DNA of 64,000 bases from Streptomyces sp. CNQ-509 (lineage in GTDB: Bacteria; Actinomycetota; Actinomycetes; Streptomycetales; Streptomycetaceae). The stretch is taken from contig NZ_CP011492.1 of assembly GCF_001011035.1 (NCBI RefSeq), positions 3,729,501-3,793,500 of the forward strand. The letters are read 5' to 3'. The position numbers and the translations under genes are program-made. The stretch's first letter is position 1; every line of letters begins with the position of its first letter. Under the pieces are notes generated by a model that did no database searches, was not told the origin of the DNA, and worked only from the letters and a program-made list of their open reading frames with translations. Below are positions 8,420-16,346 of this stretch, piece after piece.

Positions 8420-8872
8420 CTACAGCATCCGCTTGAACCCCACGTGCGACGCCGCGAACCCCAGCCGCTCGTAGAAGCGGTGCGCGTCCGTGCGCGTAGC
8501 GTCGGACGTGAGTTGCACGACCGCGCACCCGCGTCGTCGCGCCTCCTCGACGGCCCACTCGATGAGCTGCGTCCCCAGGCCGCCCCCGCGCTCCTCGCGG
8601 TGCACGCGCACCGCTTCGATGAGCGCCCGCGTCGCGCCCCGCCGCGACAGCCCGGGGATGACGGTGAGTTGGACCGTACCGACGACGCGGCCGTCGCGTT
8701 CGGCGACGACGAGGTGCTGGCCGGGGTCGGCGTCGATGCGCACGAACGCATCCTCGTACGGGGCGGGGTCGCCGGGGCTCTCGCGGGTGGCGCCCAGGGG
8801 GTCGTCGGCAAGCATCGCCACGATGGCGGGGACGTCGGCGGCCGTGGCGCGCCGGATTGCCAGGTCGGTCAT
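8420..8872 (-). CDS. GNAT family N-acetyltransferase
   Basis: 150-aa single-domain GNAT. It has the standard order: IRRATAADVPAIVAML, the central strand HLVVAERDGRVVGTVQLTVIPGLSRRGATRALIEAVRV, the acetyl-CoA loop EERGGGLGTQLIEWAVEEARRRG, and the C-terminal TRTDAHRFYERLGFAASHVGFKR. The acetyl acceptor is unknown. It resembles small actinobacterial enzymes often annotated as housekeeping amine acetylases. Confidence 0.93.
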   Translation of the reverse strand: MTDLAIRRATAADVPAIVAMLADDPLGATRESPGDPAPYEDAFVRIDADPGQHLVVAERDGRVVGTVQLTVIPGLSRRGATRALIEAVRVHREERGGGLGTQLIEWAVEEARRRGCAVVQLTSDATRTDAHRFYERLGFAASHVGFKRML

Positions 8873-8962
8873 GGTGCCGACCCTACGCGTGCCGCCGGGG
8901 CGCGCCCCATGCCGTATGCGCCCGCCGGCGCCCTGCGCGCCGCCCCGCCGCCGTACGCGCTC

Positions 8963-9430
8963 CTATGTCGCGTACGCCGCAGGGGCGGGGGCCTCCAGTG
9001 CCTCCACCGCCGCCACCAGCGGCGCCAACTCCGGCCGCTTCGCGGCCTCGTCGAGCGCGGCGCGCAGGGATGCCTCGTATCCGGGCCTGGCTTCGGCGAG
9101 GAGGCGGCGGCCGGCGGGGGTGACCTCGGTGTAGATGCCGCGGCGGTCGTCCGGGCAGAGGTGGCGGCTGAGCAGGCCGCGGTCCTCGAGGCGGGTGACG
9201 AGGCGGGTGGTGGCGCTCTGGCTGAGGACGACGGTGTCGGCGAGCTGGTTCATGCGCAGGTGGAAGTCGTCCTGGCGGCTGAGAGCGTCCAGTACGGAGT
9301 ACTCGCGGGCGCTCAGCCGGTGCGTGCGCTGGAGCGTGCGCTCCACGTGGGTCTCGATGCGGGCGTGCAGGGATGCCAGGGCCACCCAGCCCCGGGCCAG
9401 TTCGTCGAGCTGCTCGGCTGTGGCCGCCAT
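8963..9430 (-). CDS. MarR-family transcriptional regulator
   Basis: 155-aa MarR repressor. The winged helix is visible as RLSAREYSVLDALSRQDDFHLRMNQLADTVVLSQSATTRLVTRLEDRGLLSRHLCPDDRRGIYTEVTPAGRRLL. ATG at 9430 is chosen because the sequence upstream in the same frame runs into the AT-rich promoter. It is divergent from an MFS efflux gene whose -10 element is overlapped by a palindrome, so it most likely represses that pump, with relief by a small-molecule ligand. Confidence 0.92.
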   Translation of the reverse strand: MAATAEQLDELARGWVALASLHARIETHVERTLQRTHRLSAREYSVLDALSRQDDFHLRMNQLADTVVLSQSATTRLVTRLEDRGLLSRHLCPDDRRGIYTEVTPAGRRLLAEARPGYEASLRAALDEAAKRPELAPLVAAVEALEAPAPAAYAT

Positions 9431-9512
9431 GAGCGCCTCCGCGTCCCGTGAGTGCAGTGCGTGCGTACGCCGTCCTGACTCCCAGGTTACTCCACCCCGC
9501 AATAGCCCGCGT

Positions 9513-9542
9513 TTGCAAGAATCAGCGTGCACAATTATTGTG
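9513..9542 (+). promoter_or_regulatory. MFS promoter with overlapping MarR-type operator
   Basis: A -35 TTGCAA (9513-9518) and -10 TATTGT (9536-9541) are separated by exactly 17 bp. The palindrome CACAAT-T-ATTGTG (9530-9542, perfect 6-bp arms) covers the -10. The patch is AT-rich within very GC-rich surroundings and lies between the divergent marR-like and MFS genes, which fits repression by promoter occlusion. Confidence 0.65.
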
Positions 9543-9588
9543 GACGCTTGGTAAATGGCAGCCCCCGCACCCACCGCAGGAGTCCCGC

Positions 9589-10932
9589 ATGCCTCTCGCG
9601 CTGCTCGCGCTCGCCATCGGCGCCTTCGGGATCGGCACCACGGAGTTCGTCGTCATGGGCCTGCTGCCCGAGGTGGCCGACGAGTTCTCCGTCTCCGTCC
9701 CCACCGCCGGCTGGCTCACCACCGGCTACGCCCTCGGCGTCTTCGGCGGCGCCCCGCTGCTCACCGCGCTCGGCACCCGCGTCTCGCGCAAGCGGATGCT
9801 GATGAGCCTCATGGGCCTGTTCATCGCCGGCAACGTCATCTCCGCGCTCGCGCCCGCCTTCGGCATCCTGCTCGCAGGACGCGTCGTCGCCTCGCTCGCG
9901 CACGGCGCGTTCTTCGGCATCGGCGCGGTCGTCGCCGCCGGGCTCGTCGCCCGGGACAAGCGGGCCGGGGCCATCGCGATGATGTTCACGGGGCTGACCG
10001 TGGCCAACGTCGTCGGCGTCCCCGGCGGCACGCTCCTCGGGCAGACCGTCGGCTGGCGGGCCACGTTCCTCGCGGTCGCGGCGATCGGGGTCGTCGGGCT
10101 CGCGGGTGTGGCCAGGCTCGTACCTGACCTGCCGCAGACGCCCGGGGAACCCTCCTCCCCCGGCGCCACCGGCCTCCGGCGCGAACTGGCCGCGTTCCTC
10201 AACGTCCAGGTGCTGCTGGCCATGGGCATGACCGTCATCGGCTTCGGCGGGGTCTTCGCCGCGATCACCTACATCGCGCCTATGATGACCGAGGTCACCG
10301 GCTACGCCGACAGCTCCGTCACCTGGCTCCTCGCCCTCTTCGGCCTCGGCATGGTCGGCGGCAACCTGATCGGCGGGCGCTTCGCGGACCGCGCCCTGAT
10401 GCCGATGCTGTACGTCGCACTCAGCGCCCTGACCGCGACGCTGGCGCTGTTCACGCTCACCGCACACAGCAAGCCCGCGGCGGCCGTGAGCATCTTCCTC
10501 GTCGGGTTCTTCGGCTTCGCGACCGTGCCGCCGCTGCAGAAGCGGGTGCTGGACCAGGCCGCCGCCGCGCCCACCCTCGCCTCCGCCGTCAACGTCGGCG
10601 CGTTCAACCTCGGCAACGCCCTCGCCGCATGGCTCGGCGGCCTCGTCATCTCCGCCGGTCTCGGCTACACCGCCCCCAACTGGGTCGGCGCCGCCCTCGC
10701 CGCCTCCGGCCTGGCCCTCGCGTTCCTCTCCACAAGGCTGGAGCGCCGCGCGGCAGGCACCGCGGGTACGGCGGCCGCCTCACGGACGGTACGGGTGGCG
10801 GGCGGTTCCGTACGCCACGAAGGGAGCGACCCGCGGCAGGACCTGCCGGCGATACGGGCCGAAGACAGCGCCGCCGTAGCGGCGCGCCCTACTCCGCCCA
10901 GGGCAGGGCGTGCCGCGCGCCGTCCTCGGTGA
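9589..10932 (+). CDS. MFS transporter, DHA1 drug-efflux type
   Basis: 447-aa major facilitator with about 12 membrane helices. The N-terminus LALLALAIGAFGIGTTEFVVMGLLPEVADEF is characteristic of the AraJ/chloramphenicol-exporter branch. The loop 2-3 motif is visible as GTRVSRKRMLM. ATG at 9589 is preceded by CAGGAG. The last ~50 residues are hydrophilic and low-complexity, and the 3' end overlaps the convergent cupin gene by 44 bp, so this tail may have been gained by loss of an earlier stop. Likely controlled by the divergent MarR protein. Confidence 0.92.
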   Translation: MPLALLALAIGAFGIGTTEFVVMGLLPEVADEFSVSVPTAGWLTTGYALGVFGGAPLLTALGTRVSRKRMLMSLMGLFIAGNVISALAPAFGILLAGRVVASLAHGAFFGIGAVVAAGLVARDKRAGAIAMMFTGLTVANVVGVPGGTLLGQTVGWRATFLAVAAIGVVGLAGVARLVPDLPQTPGEPSSPGATGLRRELAAFLNVQVLLAMGMTVIGFGGVFAAITYIAPMMTEVTGYADSSVTWLLALFGLGMVGGNLIGGRFADRALMPMLYVALSALTATLALFTLTAHSKPAAAVSIFLVGFFGFATVPPLQKRVLDQAAAAPTLASAVNVGAFNLGNALAAWLGGLVISAGLGYTAPNWVGAALAASGLALAFLSTRLERRAAGTAGTAAASRTVRVAGGSVRHEGSDPRQDLPAIRAEDSAAVAARPTPPRAGRAARRPR

Positions 10933-11266
10933 CGGCGCTGCCGCCGGCCTCCATCGCCACCAGCGCCTCGACGGCGCCGGTCCCCTCGGCCGCGCCGAGC
11001 CGCCGCGGTACGCCGGACGGGAGCAGGACCGCCTGCCCGGCGGCGGCGGTCTCGGTACGGCCGTCGCAGGTCACGGTGAGCGAGCCGGATATGACCATCC
11101 AGACCTGCTCGCGGTCGATGACGTGCACCGGCCCCGACCGGCCCGCGTCCATGCGCACCCGCCAGGTGCTGAGCGCGGTGCTGCCCCGGGAGGGGGTGGC
11201 AAGGGACTCCATGGAGGCGTTCGGGGTGGTGACGGTGCGGTCGGGGGCGGGAGTGATGACCTTCAT
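10889..11266 (-). CDS. Cupin-domain protein
   Basis: 125-aa single cupin barrel. The motif region reads SGPVHVIDREQVWMVISGSLTVTCDGRTETAAAGQAVLLPSGVPRRL, where the usual metal-binding HxH...E set is only partly kept (HVID with REQVW, no second His). It may be a non-enzymatic sensor or binding protein. It diverges from a MarR gene across a 69-bp region that contains two palindromes, so it is a likely target of that regulator. The 3' end overlaps the MFS gene. Confidence 0.88.
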   Translation of the reverse strand: MKVITPAPDRTVTTPNASMESLATPSRGSTALSTWRVRMDAGRSGPVHVIDREQVWMVISGSLTVTCDGRTETAAAGQAVLLPSGVPRRLGAAEGTGAVEALVAMEAGGSAVTEDGARHALPWAE

Positions 11267-11270
11267 ACGT

Positions 11271-11315
11271 GTAAAGCTCCTTTACTCGGATGCCTTGAGT
11301 AAAGGAGGTTTACTC
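11271..11315. promoter_or_regulatory. Paired MarR-type operators between cupin and MarR genes
   Basis: Two palindromes lie side by side: GTAAAG-CTC-CTTTAC (11271-11285) and GAGTAAA-GGAGG-TTTACTC (11297-11315). Together they also form an 11-bp perfect inverted repeat, CTCCTTTACTC (11277-11287) against GAGTAAAGGAG (11297-11307). Centres are ~28 bp apart. This is strong evidence for cooperative binding by the adjacent MarR protein. Confidence 0.75.
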
Positions 11316-11335
11316 AACCGTGTCAAGATGTCCCC

Positions 11336-11809
11336 GTGACCCGCGACCACGACAGCCCGCCGACGCCCGAGCTGCTGTTCCTGCTCGGCATGGCCTTCCA
11401 GCTCGTGCTCACCGAGTTCAACGAGAGGGTGGCCGCCGCCGGTTACCCCGACCTGCGGCCGGTGCACGGCATGATCTTCCAGATCCTCGGCACCGAAGGC
11501 GCCACCAGCAGCGAACTCGCCGCCAGGCTCGGCGTCACCAAACAGGCCGCCGGCCAACTCGTCGACGACCTGGAGCGCCGCGGCTACGTACTCCGCAAAG
11601 CCCACCCCGCCGGCGGCCGGCGCAAGCTCGTCGTCCTCACCGACGCCGCCCGCCGGCACCTCCACATCGCCGGGGACGTCCTGCACGACCTCGAAGCCGA
11701 ACTCGCCCGCCGCACGGGCACCGACACCCCCCTCCTCCGCACCGAACTCCTCCGCCTCGTCCACGGCCTGGCCGGCGACGACCTCCCCCCGCTGCGCCCC
11801 GTGTGGTGA
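11336..11809 (+). CDS. MarR-family transcriptional regulator
   Basis: 157-aa MarR protein. The winged helix is GMIFQILGTEGATSSELAARLGVTKQAAGQLVDDLERRGYVLRKAHPAGGRRKLVVLTDAARRHL. It begins at GTG 11336 immediately after the double palindrome and diverges from the cupin gene. Autoregulation together with cupin control is the simplest reading. The ligand is unknown. Confidence 0.92.
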   Translation: MTRDHDSPPTPELLFLLGMAFQLVLTEFNERVAAAGYPDLRPVHGMIFQILGTEGATSSELAARLGVTKQAAGQLVDDLERRGYVLRKAHPAGGRRKLVVLTDAARRHLHIAGDVLHDLEAELARRTGTDTPLLRTELLRLVHGLAGDDLPPLRPVW

Positions 11810-11894
11810 TCCGGCGCCCGGCGCCCCGGCGTCAGGCCGAGGACCGGGGCGGCGGTCGAGGCGCCTGTCCGACGTGGAGCGGCAGGCCGGGGCC

Positions 11895-12563
11895 TCAGCT
11901 CCGCTGGACCGCCTCGACCAGGCGCTCCATCACGTCCCCGTCGCCCTCGACCGTCAGCTCTCCCGCCTCGACCGCCTCGGACAGCGGGCGCTCGTGGGAC
12001 AGCACCGACTGCAGCGTGTCGTGGTCCGTGGTCACCGCGACGTCCGGGGACGGCGGCTCCTCGCCGCGCCGCACCGCGGTCAACTCGCCGTCGGCGACCT
12101 CCACCCGGTACACCTCGCGCTCCAGCTCTATGCGGTAGCTCGCCGACCACGCCGCGTGCGGCTGCGGCTGGAAGAAGGCGCGCAACCCGAGCAGCACGGT
12201 GTCGGAGGTCAGCACCCCCTCCAGCGGTATCACCGGGGAGCGCAGCCCCCACGTGCGCAGGGCGGCGAAGACCGGCTCCAGCTCGCTGCCCCACTCCGTC
12301 AGCTCGTACACCTTCGCCGAGGCGGGCGGCGGCAGCGCACGCCGGGCGAGCACGCCGAACCGCTCCAGATCGCGCAGGCGCTGGGACAGCACGCTGGGCC
12401 CGATGCCGGGGAGCGCGGCCTGGAGGTCCGCGTAGCGGCGGGGGCCCAGACGCAGCTCGCGCACGACCAGCAGCGCCCAGCGCTCGCCGATCATGTCGAG
12501 CGCGTGCGCGATCGGGCACGCCTGCCCGTACGTCCGCCTCTCGTCGCCGCCGTCCCTCGCCAT
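11895..12563 (-). CDS. HxlR-family regulator with C-terminal SCP2-like domain
   Basis: 222-aa transcription factor. The HxlR winged helix covers residues ~10-105 (CPIAHALDMIGERWALLVVRELRLGPRRYADLQAALPGIGPSVLSQRLRDLERFGVLAR). The ~110-residue C-terminal part (SYRIELEREVYRVEVADGELTAVRRGEEPPSPDVAVTTD) resembles a sterol-carrier/SCP2-like ligand fold common on actinobacterial HxlR proteins. ATG at 12563 follows GGAGGAG. It diverges from an alpha/beta hydrolase, with short palindromes between. Confidence 0.88.
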   Translation of the reverse strand: MARDGGDERRTYGQACPIAHALDMIGERWALLVVRELRLGPRRYADLQAALPGIGPSVLSQRLRDLERFGVLARRALPPPASAKVYELTEWGSELEPVFAALRTWGLRSPVIPLEGVLTSDTVLLGLRAFFQPQPHAAWSASYRIELEREVYRVEVADGELTAVRRGEEPPSPDVAVTTDHDTLQSVLSHERPLSEAVEAGELTVEGDGDVMERLVEAVQRS

Positions 12564-12587
12564 CTCCGCACTCCTCCCCCTGCCAAA

Positions 12588-12623
12588 TTCGCTACGAAAA
12601 ATGTAGCACATACTTCGAGAAGT
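12588..12623. promoter_or_regulatory. Short palindromes between HxlR and hydrolase genes
   Basis: TTCG-CTA-CGAA at 12588-12598 and ACTTC-GA-GAAGT at 12612-12623 lie in an AT-rich patch between the divergent genes. They are candidate HxlR operators that would control both directions. Confidence 0.5.
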
Positions 12624-12662
12624 GTAGTAGCCTTCGAAGAAGCCAGGTGAGGGAGGCGAGTC

Positions 12663-13559
12663 ATGAACGGCACGGCGGAAGTCCGGCCCGAGGCGGAGCG
12701 GTTGGTGCGGGTCGGGGAGGTCGACATCTGTACGCAGGCGTTCGGCGCTGCCGCGGATCCGCCGATCCTCCTGATCGGGGGCGCGGAGGCGTCGATGGAC
12801 TGGTGGGAGGACGGCTTCTGCTCACGCCTGGCCGCGGCCGGGCGGTATGTCGTCCGCTTCGATACGCGCGACACGGGCCGGTCCACGACGTTCCCGGTCG
12901 GTGCGCCGACGTACGGCGGCGAGGATCTGATCGCCGACGTGATCGGGCTGCTCGACGCGCTCGGCCTCCGCTCCGCGCACCTCGTGGGCGTCTCGATGGG
13001 CGGCGGCATGGCGCAGGTCATCGCGGCGCGATATCCCGGCCGGGTCGACTCGTTGACGCTGATCGCCACGAGCCCGGCGGCGCCGGGTGGGCCCGACCGG
13101 CCCGAGCTGCCGCCGATGAGCGACGAACTGGCCCGGAAGTTCGCGGAGCCGCAGCCGGGGCCGGACTGGTCGGACCGCGAGTCGGTCCTCGCCTACTTCC
13201 TCGCCGGTGAACACACCTTCGCCGGCGCCATCCCGGTCGACGAGGAGCGTGTGCGCCGCGTCGCCGGGCGGGCCTTCGACCGCAGTCCCGCCCCCGCCGC
13301 GGCCGCCAACCACTGGCTTCTCGACGACGGAAAAGAGCAGGACGCGCTCTCCCTTGGCGACATCACCGCGCCGACCCTCGTGCTCCACGGCACGGACGAC
13401 CCCCTTTTCCCCTACGCCCACGGCGAGGCGCTGGCCCGCGAGATCCCGGGGGCCAGGCTCGTACCGCTGCGGGGGATGGGCCACCAGATGCCGCCCCCGG
13501 AGCTGTGGGACGCGGTCATAGCCGAGCTCGTCCCCCACACGGCCGCGGCCGCCCGCTGA
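12663..13559 (+). CDS. Alpha/beta hydrolase
   Basis: 298-aa alpha/beta-hydrolase. The nucleophile elbow is GVSMGG (Ser111), the acid is in LVLHGTDDPLFP, and the His is in LRGMGHQMPP. It resembles actinobacterial esterases and aclacinomycin methylesterase-like proteins (RDTGRSTTFPVGAPTYGGEDLIADVIGLLDALG). No signal peptide, so cytosolic. Likely regulated by the divergent HxlR protein; the substrate is unknown. Confidence 0.93.
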   Translation: MNGTAEVRPEAERLVRVGEVDICTQAFGAAADPPILLIGGAEASMDWWEDGFCSRLAAAGRYVVRFDTRDTGRSTTFPVGAPTYGGEDLIADVIGLLDALGLRSAHLVGVSMGGGMAQVIAARYPGRVDSLTLIATSPAAPGGPDRPELPPMSDELARKFAEPQPGPDWSDRESVLAYFLAGEHTFAGAIPVDEERVRRVAGRAFDRSPAPAAAANHWLLDDGKEQDALSLGDITAPTLVLHGTDDPLFPYAHGEALAREIPGARLVPLRGMGHQMPPPELWDAVIAELVPHTAAAAR

Positions 13560-13561
13560 CG

Positions 13562-13577
13562 GTCCGGCGGGCCGGAC
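13562..13577 (+). terminator. Short GC hairpin after alpha/beta hydrolase
   Basis: GTCCGGC-GG-GCCGGAC starts three bases after the hydrolase stop, with perfect 7-bp arms. It lies between convergent genes. Confidence 0.4.
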
Positions 13578-13631
13578 GGGCGGGGCGGCTCGGCGGTGCT
13601 GTCACTTGGTGGAGTCGGGGGTGAAGGAAGG

Positions 13632-15224
13632 TCAGAGGATGCGTGCGCTGCGGGCGGCGGTGATCCAGCCGGGGAACTGAGAGAGGAGGCGGTCGTAGAG
13701 CTGCGGATCAGGGAGTCCGCTGATGTCGTCGACGGAGAAGAAGCCGACGTTGTCGACGCGGCGGCCACCGAGGCTGTCGAACCGTTCCAGTACGCCGTAG
13801 TCGGAGGCTCCCAGGCCCACGAACTGCCAGAAGATCGGCTCCTCGACCGCTTCGCGCAGCTCGCGCTCGATCTCCGCGTTGCGGTAGACCCCGCCGTCCG
13901 AGAAGAACAGCACGAGTGTGGGATCGGGAGCGGGGTTCTCCCGGACGTAGGCGCGGACTTCGGCGATGACCTTCTGCTCTTCGTTCTGGATACCGACCAT
14001 CCGCATGTCGATCTGGCCGTTCTCCAGGCCCTTGCGCTTCTTGCGGGGGCGGAAGAGAGCGAGCTGCCCGACACGTACGTGCAGTCGCAGCCACTCGGGG
14101 AGGTCCCCCAGGAGCAGGTCCGGAAGCCGGGCCGGATGGGAGGCGAACGTCCACGCCTGCATGGCCCCGTCGTCGTCCAGCTCCGCGGCGACCGCGGCCA
14201 TGCGCTCGACGACGTCCGCGACGACGCCCTGGGCGTAGAGGCGGGTCATGGAGCCGGAGGCGTCCAGCACGACGATGATGCGCGCGGAGATATCCGCGGC
14301 CCCGTGCTTGCGCAGGCTGATGGCCACCTGCTCCTTGCGGAGCGACAGCCGCTTGCGCATGTCGACGGGCAGGTGCTCCTCGCCCTTGACCAGCCGCGGC
14401 CCGCCGGAAGCGGCGGGTGAGGCGGCCGGCGCCGGTGCGGGGTACGCGCCTGGGGCGGGTGGCGCGGCGGGGGCGGCCGGCGGGTAAGGCGCGGGAGGCG
14501 GCGCGCCGGCGGGTGCCTGCGGCGCGGGCGCTGCCGGCGCAGGAGCCGGAGGCATGGGTGCCTGCGGCGCCGGGGGCGGCTGCGCGTGGGGCGGGGTGGG
14601 CGATGCCGGTGCGGGCGGTGGCGCCGCAGGGGCCGCGGGCGCGGGAGGTGGCAGGGTGGCCGGGGGCGGGGTGGGGGAGGGAGGGGGCGGGGAGTCGTCG
14701 ACCGTGATGCCGAAGTCGGTGGCCAGGCCGGCGAGTCCGGAGGCGTAGCCCTGGCCCACCGCGCGGAACTTCCAGCGGCCCCCGCGCAGATACAGTTCGC
14801 CGCCGACGAACGCCGTCTCCGTCGTCGCCTCCATGTCGAAGCGGGCGAGTTCGGCGCCCGTTCCGGCGTCCAGGAGCCGCAGCGACAGGCCGGGCACCTG
14901 GCCGAAGGTGCCGCCGTCGGCCGAGGCGCACAGAACGACGCGTTCGATGCCCGGGCCCAGGGATTTCAGCAGCACCTCGACCGAGTCGGTGTAGCGGCCG
15001 CCCGCCTGCTGCTTGCCGAGGTGGGTGACCGCCTGGGAGGTGTGCTGCGGCTGGTTGTAGAAGACGAAGTCGCCGTCGTCGCGGACCCGGCCGGCGGCGG
15101 TGAGCAGCAGCGCCGAGGCGTCGACGTCGGGTACGCCGGGGCCTTCGGACCAGGAGAGTTCGGCGCGTACCGCGGGGGCGTCGACGGGCAGGTTGGCGCC
15201 TTTGGCGAGCGGTGCGGTGGCCAT
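13632..15224 (-). CDS. TerD-domain protein fused to von Willebrand A domain
   Basis: 530-aa, two-domain protein. Residues 1-~175 are a TerD/stress domain (LAKGANLPVDAPAVRAELSW, DASALLLTAAGRVRDDGDFVFYNQP, ATTETAFVGGELYLRGGRWKFRAVGQGYASGLAGLA), a Ca-binding fold of tellurite/stress resistance clusters. A ~110-residue Pro/Ala linker follows. The C-terminal VWA domain has a MIDAS motif DASGSM (Asp321). No other ter genes are nearby, so the role is unclear. ATG at 15224 with GAGAGGG upstream is preferred; the frame continues upstream through low-complexity Ala/Thr codons. Confidence 0.9.
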   Translation of the reverse strand: MATAPLAKGANLPVDAPAVRAELSWSEGPGVPDVDASALLLTAAGRVRDDGDFVFYNQPQHTSQAVTHLGKQQAGGRYTDSVEVLLKSLGPGIERVVLCASADGGTFGQVPGLSLRLLDAGTGAELARFDMEATTETAFVGGELYLRGGRWKFRAVGQGYASGLAGLATDFGITVDDSPPPPSPTPPPATLPPPAPAAPAAPPPAPASPTPPHAQPPPAPQAPMPPAPAPAAPAPQAPAGAPPPAPYPPAAPAAPPAPGAYPAPAPAASPAASGGPRLVKGEEHLPVDMRKRLSLRKEQVAISLRKHGAADISARIIVVLDASGSMTRLYAQGVVADVVERMAAVAAELDDDGAMQAWTFASHPARLPDLLLGDLPEWLRLHVRVGQLALFRPRKKRKGLENGQIDMRMVGIQNEEQKVIAEVRAYVRENPAPDPTLVLFFSDGGVYRNAEIERELREAVEEPIFWQFVGLGASDYGVLERFDSLGGRRVDNVGFFSVDDISGLPDPQLYDRLLSQFPGWITAARSARIL

Positions 15225-15577
15225 GGACTCGATCCCTCTCCGATGCGGTCGGACTGCGGCTGTGGCGGCGGCTGTGGCGGTGGCCGTGGTTGCGGCTGTG
15301 GTGGCGTATGACGTGCGGCGCACGGCAGGCTGTGCGCGGCGCACCGTGGTTCCGTGGGGGACGCCCGGCGCCGCGGCGTGGTTCCGCGGCCGGTGGCCGG
15401 GAGCCTGCCCTGGTCAGGTACAGCGTGTCATGCCGGGGAGGTAGCGGTAACGGGTGGTGGGACAGACCACGGGGGTACGTCGCTTGCCGCCGCGGGCTGA
15501 CGCGGCGCGCCCCCGCCGCGGGCGAGGCTGCTGAAACCCGGATCGTCCGGGCCGACAGCCCTTGAGGAGCAGCTCTC
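15225..15577. other. Noncoding region between divergent TerD-VWA and secreted-protein genes
   Basis: 353 bp without a supportable gene. 15245-15310 is a low-complexity run of GCTGTGGCGG-like units. The rest should hold two divergent promoters, but no -10/-35 pair is convincing. A GAGGAG ribosome site for the next gene is at 15564-15569. Confidence 0.6.
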
Positions 15578-16195
15578 TTGCGCTACGTACGCAGCAACCG
15601 CCTTCGCGCCGTCGCCCTCGCCGCCGCCCTGCTCGCGACGGCCACCGCCGGCACCGCCGCCGCGGCCGGCGACGCCCGCACCGACGACCGCGGCGCCAGG
15701 AACGTCCACGATGCAGGCGGCACGGACAGCGCCCCGGGCGCCGACCGCGGGCAGCGGCCCGCCGCTTCCCTGACCGGCACCGCGAAGCTCACCCGGTCGC
15801 TCGGCGACGACATCACGTTCTCCTTCGACGCCCGCCTCGCCGCGAAGCACAACGACAACCCCCGCCAGGCGACCGGCACGTTCCGCTTCAGCCATTACCT
15901 CGGCGGCGAGGGCGCGTGGGCGGAGGCCGACGTCGACTGCCTCGTCACCGGCGGCAAGGTCGCCGTCGTCTCCGGTGTCATCACCGACACCGACCTCCCC
16001 GGCGCGAAGGGCCTGCGCGTCGGCGTCACCGTCCACGACCAGGGCCGCCACGACCGTCTCGGCTACAGCTGGGCGGCCACGGGCAGCCCGGTGGAGGACG
16101 AGGACCTTGTGCCGTGCGTGAGTTCCGCCCCGTTCGAGAAGGTCAAGGGCGGCACCGGCGACTTCCGGGTCCAGCCCTGGCAACCGGAGCTCTGA
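15578..16195 (+). CDS. Secreted protein of unknown function
   Basis: 205-aa exported protein. A classic Sec signal is present: a basic N-terminus (MRYVRSNRLR), a hydrophobic Ala/Leu core, and probable cleavage after TAAAA near residue 30. The mature part is soluble, with two Cys (in DVDCLVTG and LVPCVSS) that could form a disulfide, and a beta-rich look (FRFSHYLGGEGAWAEADVDCLVTGGKVAVVSGVI). The start is TTG at 15578, fixed by GAGGAG nine bases upstream. Similar Streptomyces proteins are known only as hypothetical. Confidence 0.8.
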   Translation: MRYVRSNRLRAVALAAALLATATAGTAAAAGDARTDDRGARNVHDAGGTDSAPGADRGQRPAASLTGTAKLTRSLGDDITFSFDARLAAKHNDNPRQATGTFRFSHYLGGEGAWAEADVDCLVTGGKVAVVSGVITDTDLPGAKGLRVGVTVHDQGRHDRLGYSWAATGSPVEDEDLVPCVSSAPFEKVKGGTGDFRVQPWQPEL

Positions 16196-16346
16196 CCAGC
16201 GGAGCCCCGCCCGCCGGAGTTCCGACCGGAGTCATGCCCCCTGCGGGCGCCCGGAGTCGTGACCCGCGCGCCCCGCCCGCGGTACGGTCCCGGGGTGAGG
16301 TGATCTTCCGGGCGGCGGCAGCCGGCCGCAGCCCGCCGCCCCGGGT

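Noticed and set aside
11895..13559. Resistance or biosynthetic gene cluster around the HxlR/hydrolase pair
   Set aside because: Only a regulator and one hydrolase are present; neighbours are unrelated.
16196..16346. Small gene between the secreted protein and GNAT
   Set aside because: Only Arg/Pro-rich noise frames with no start or ribosome site.
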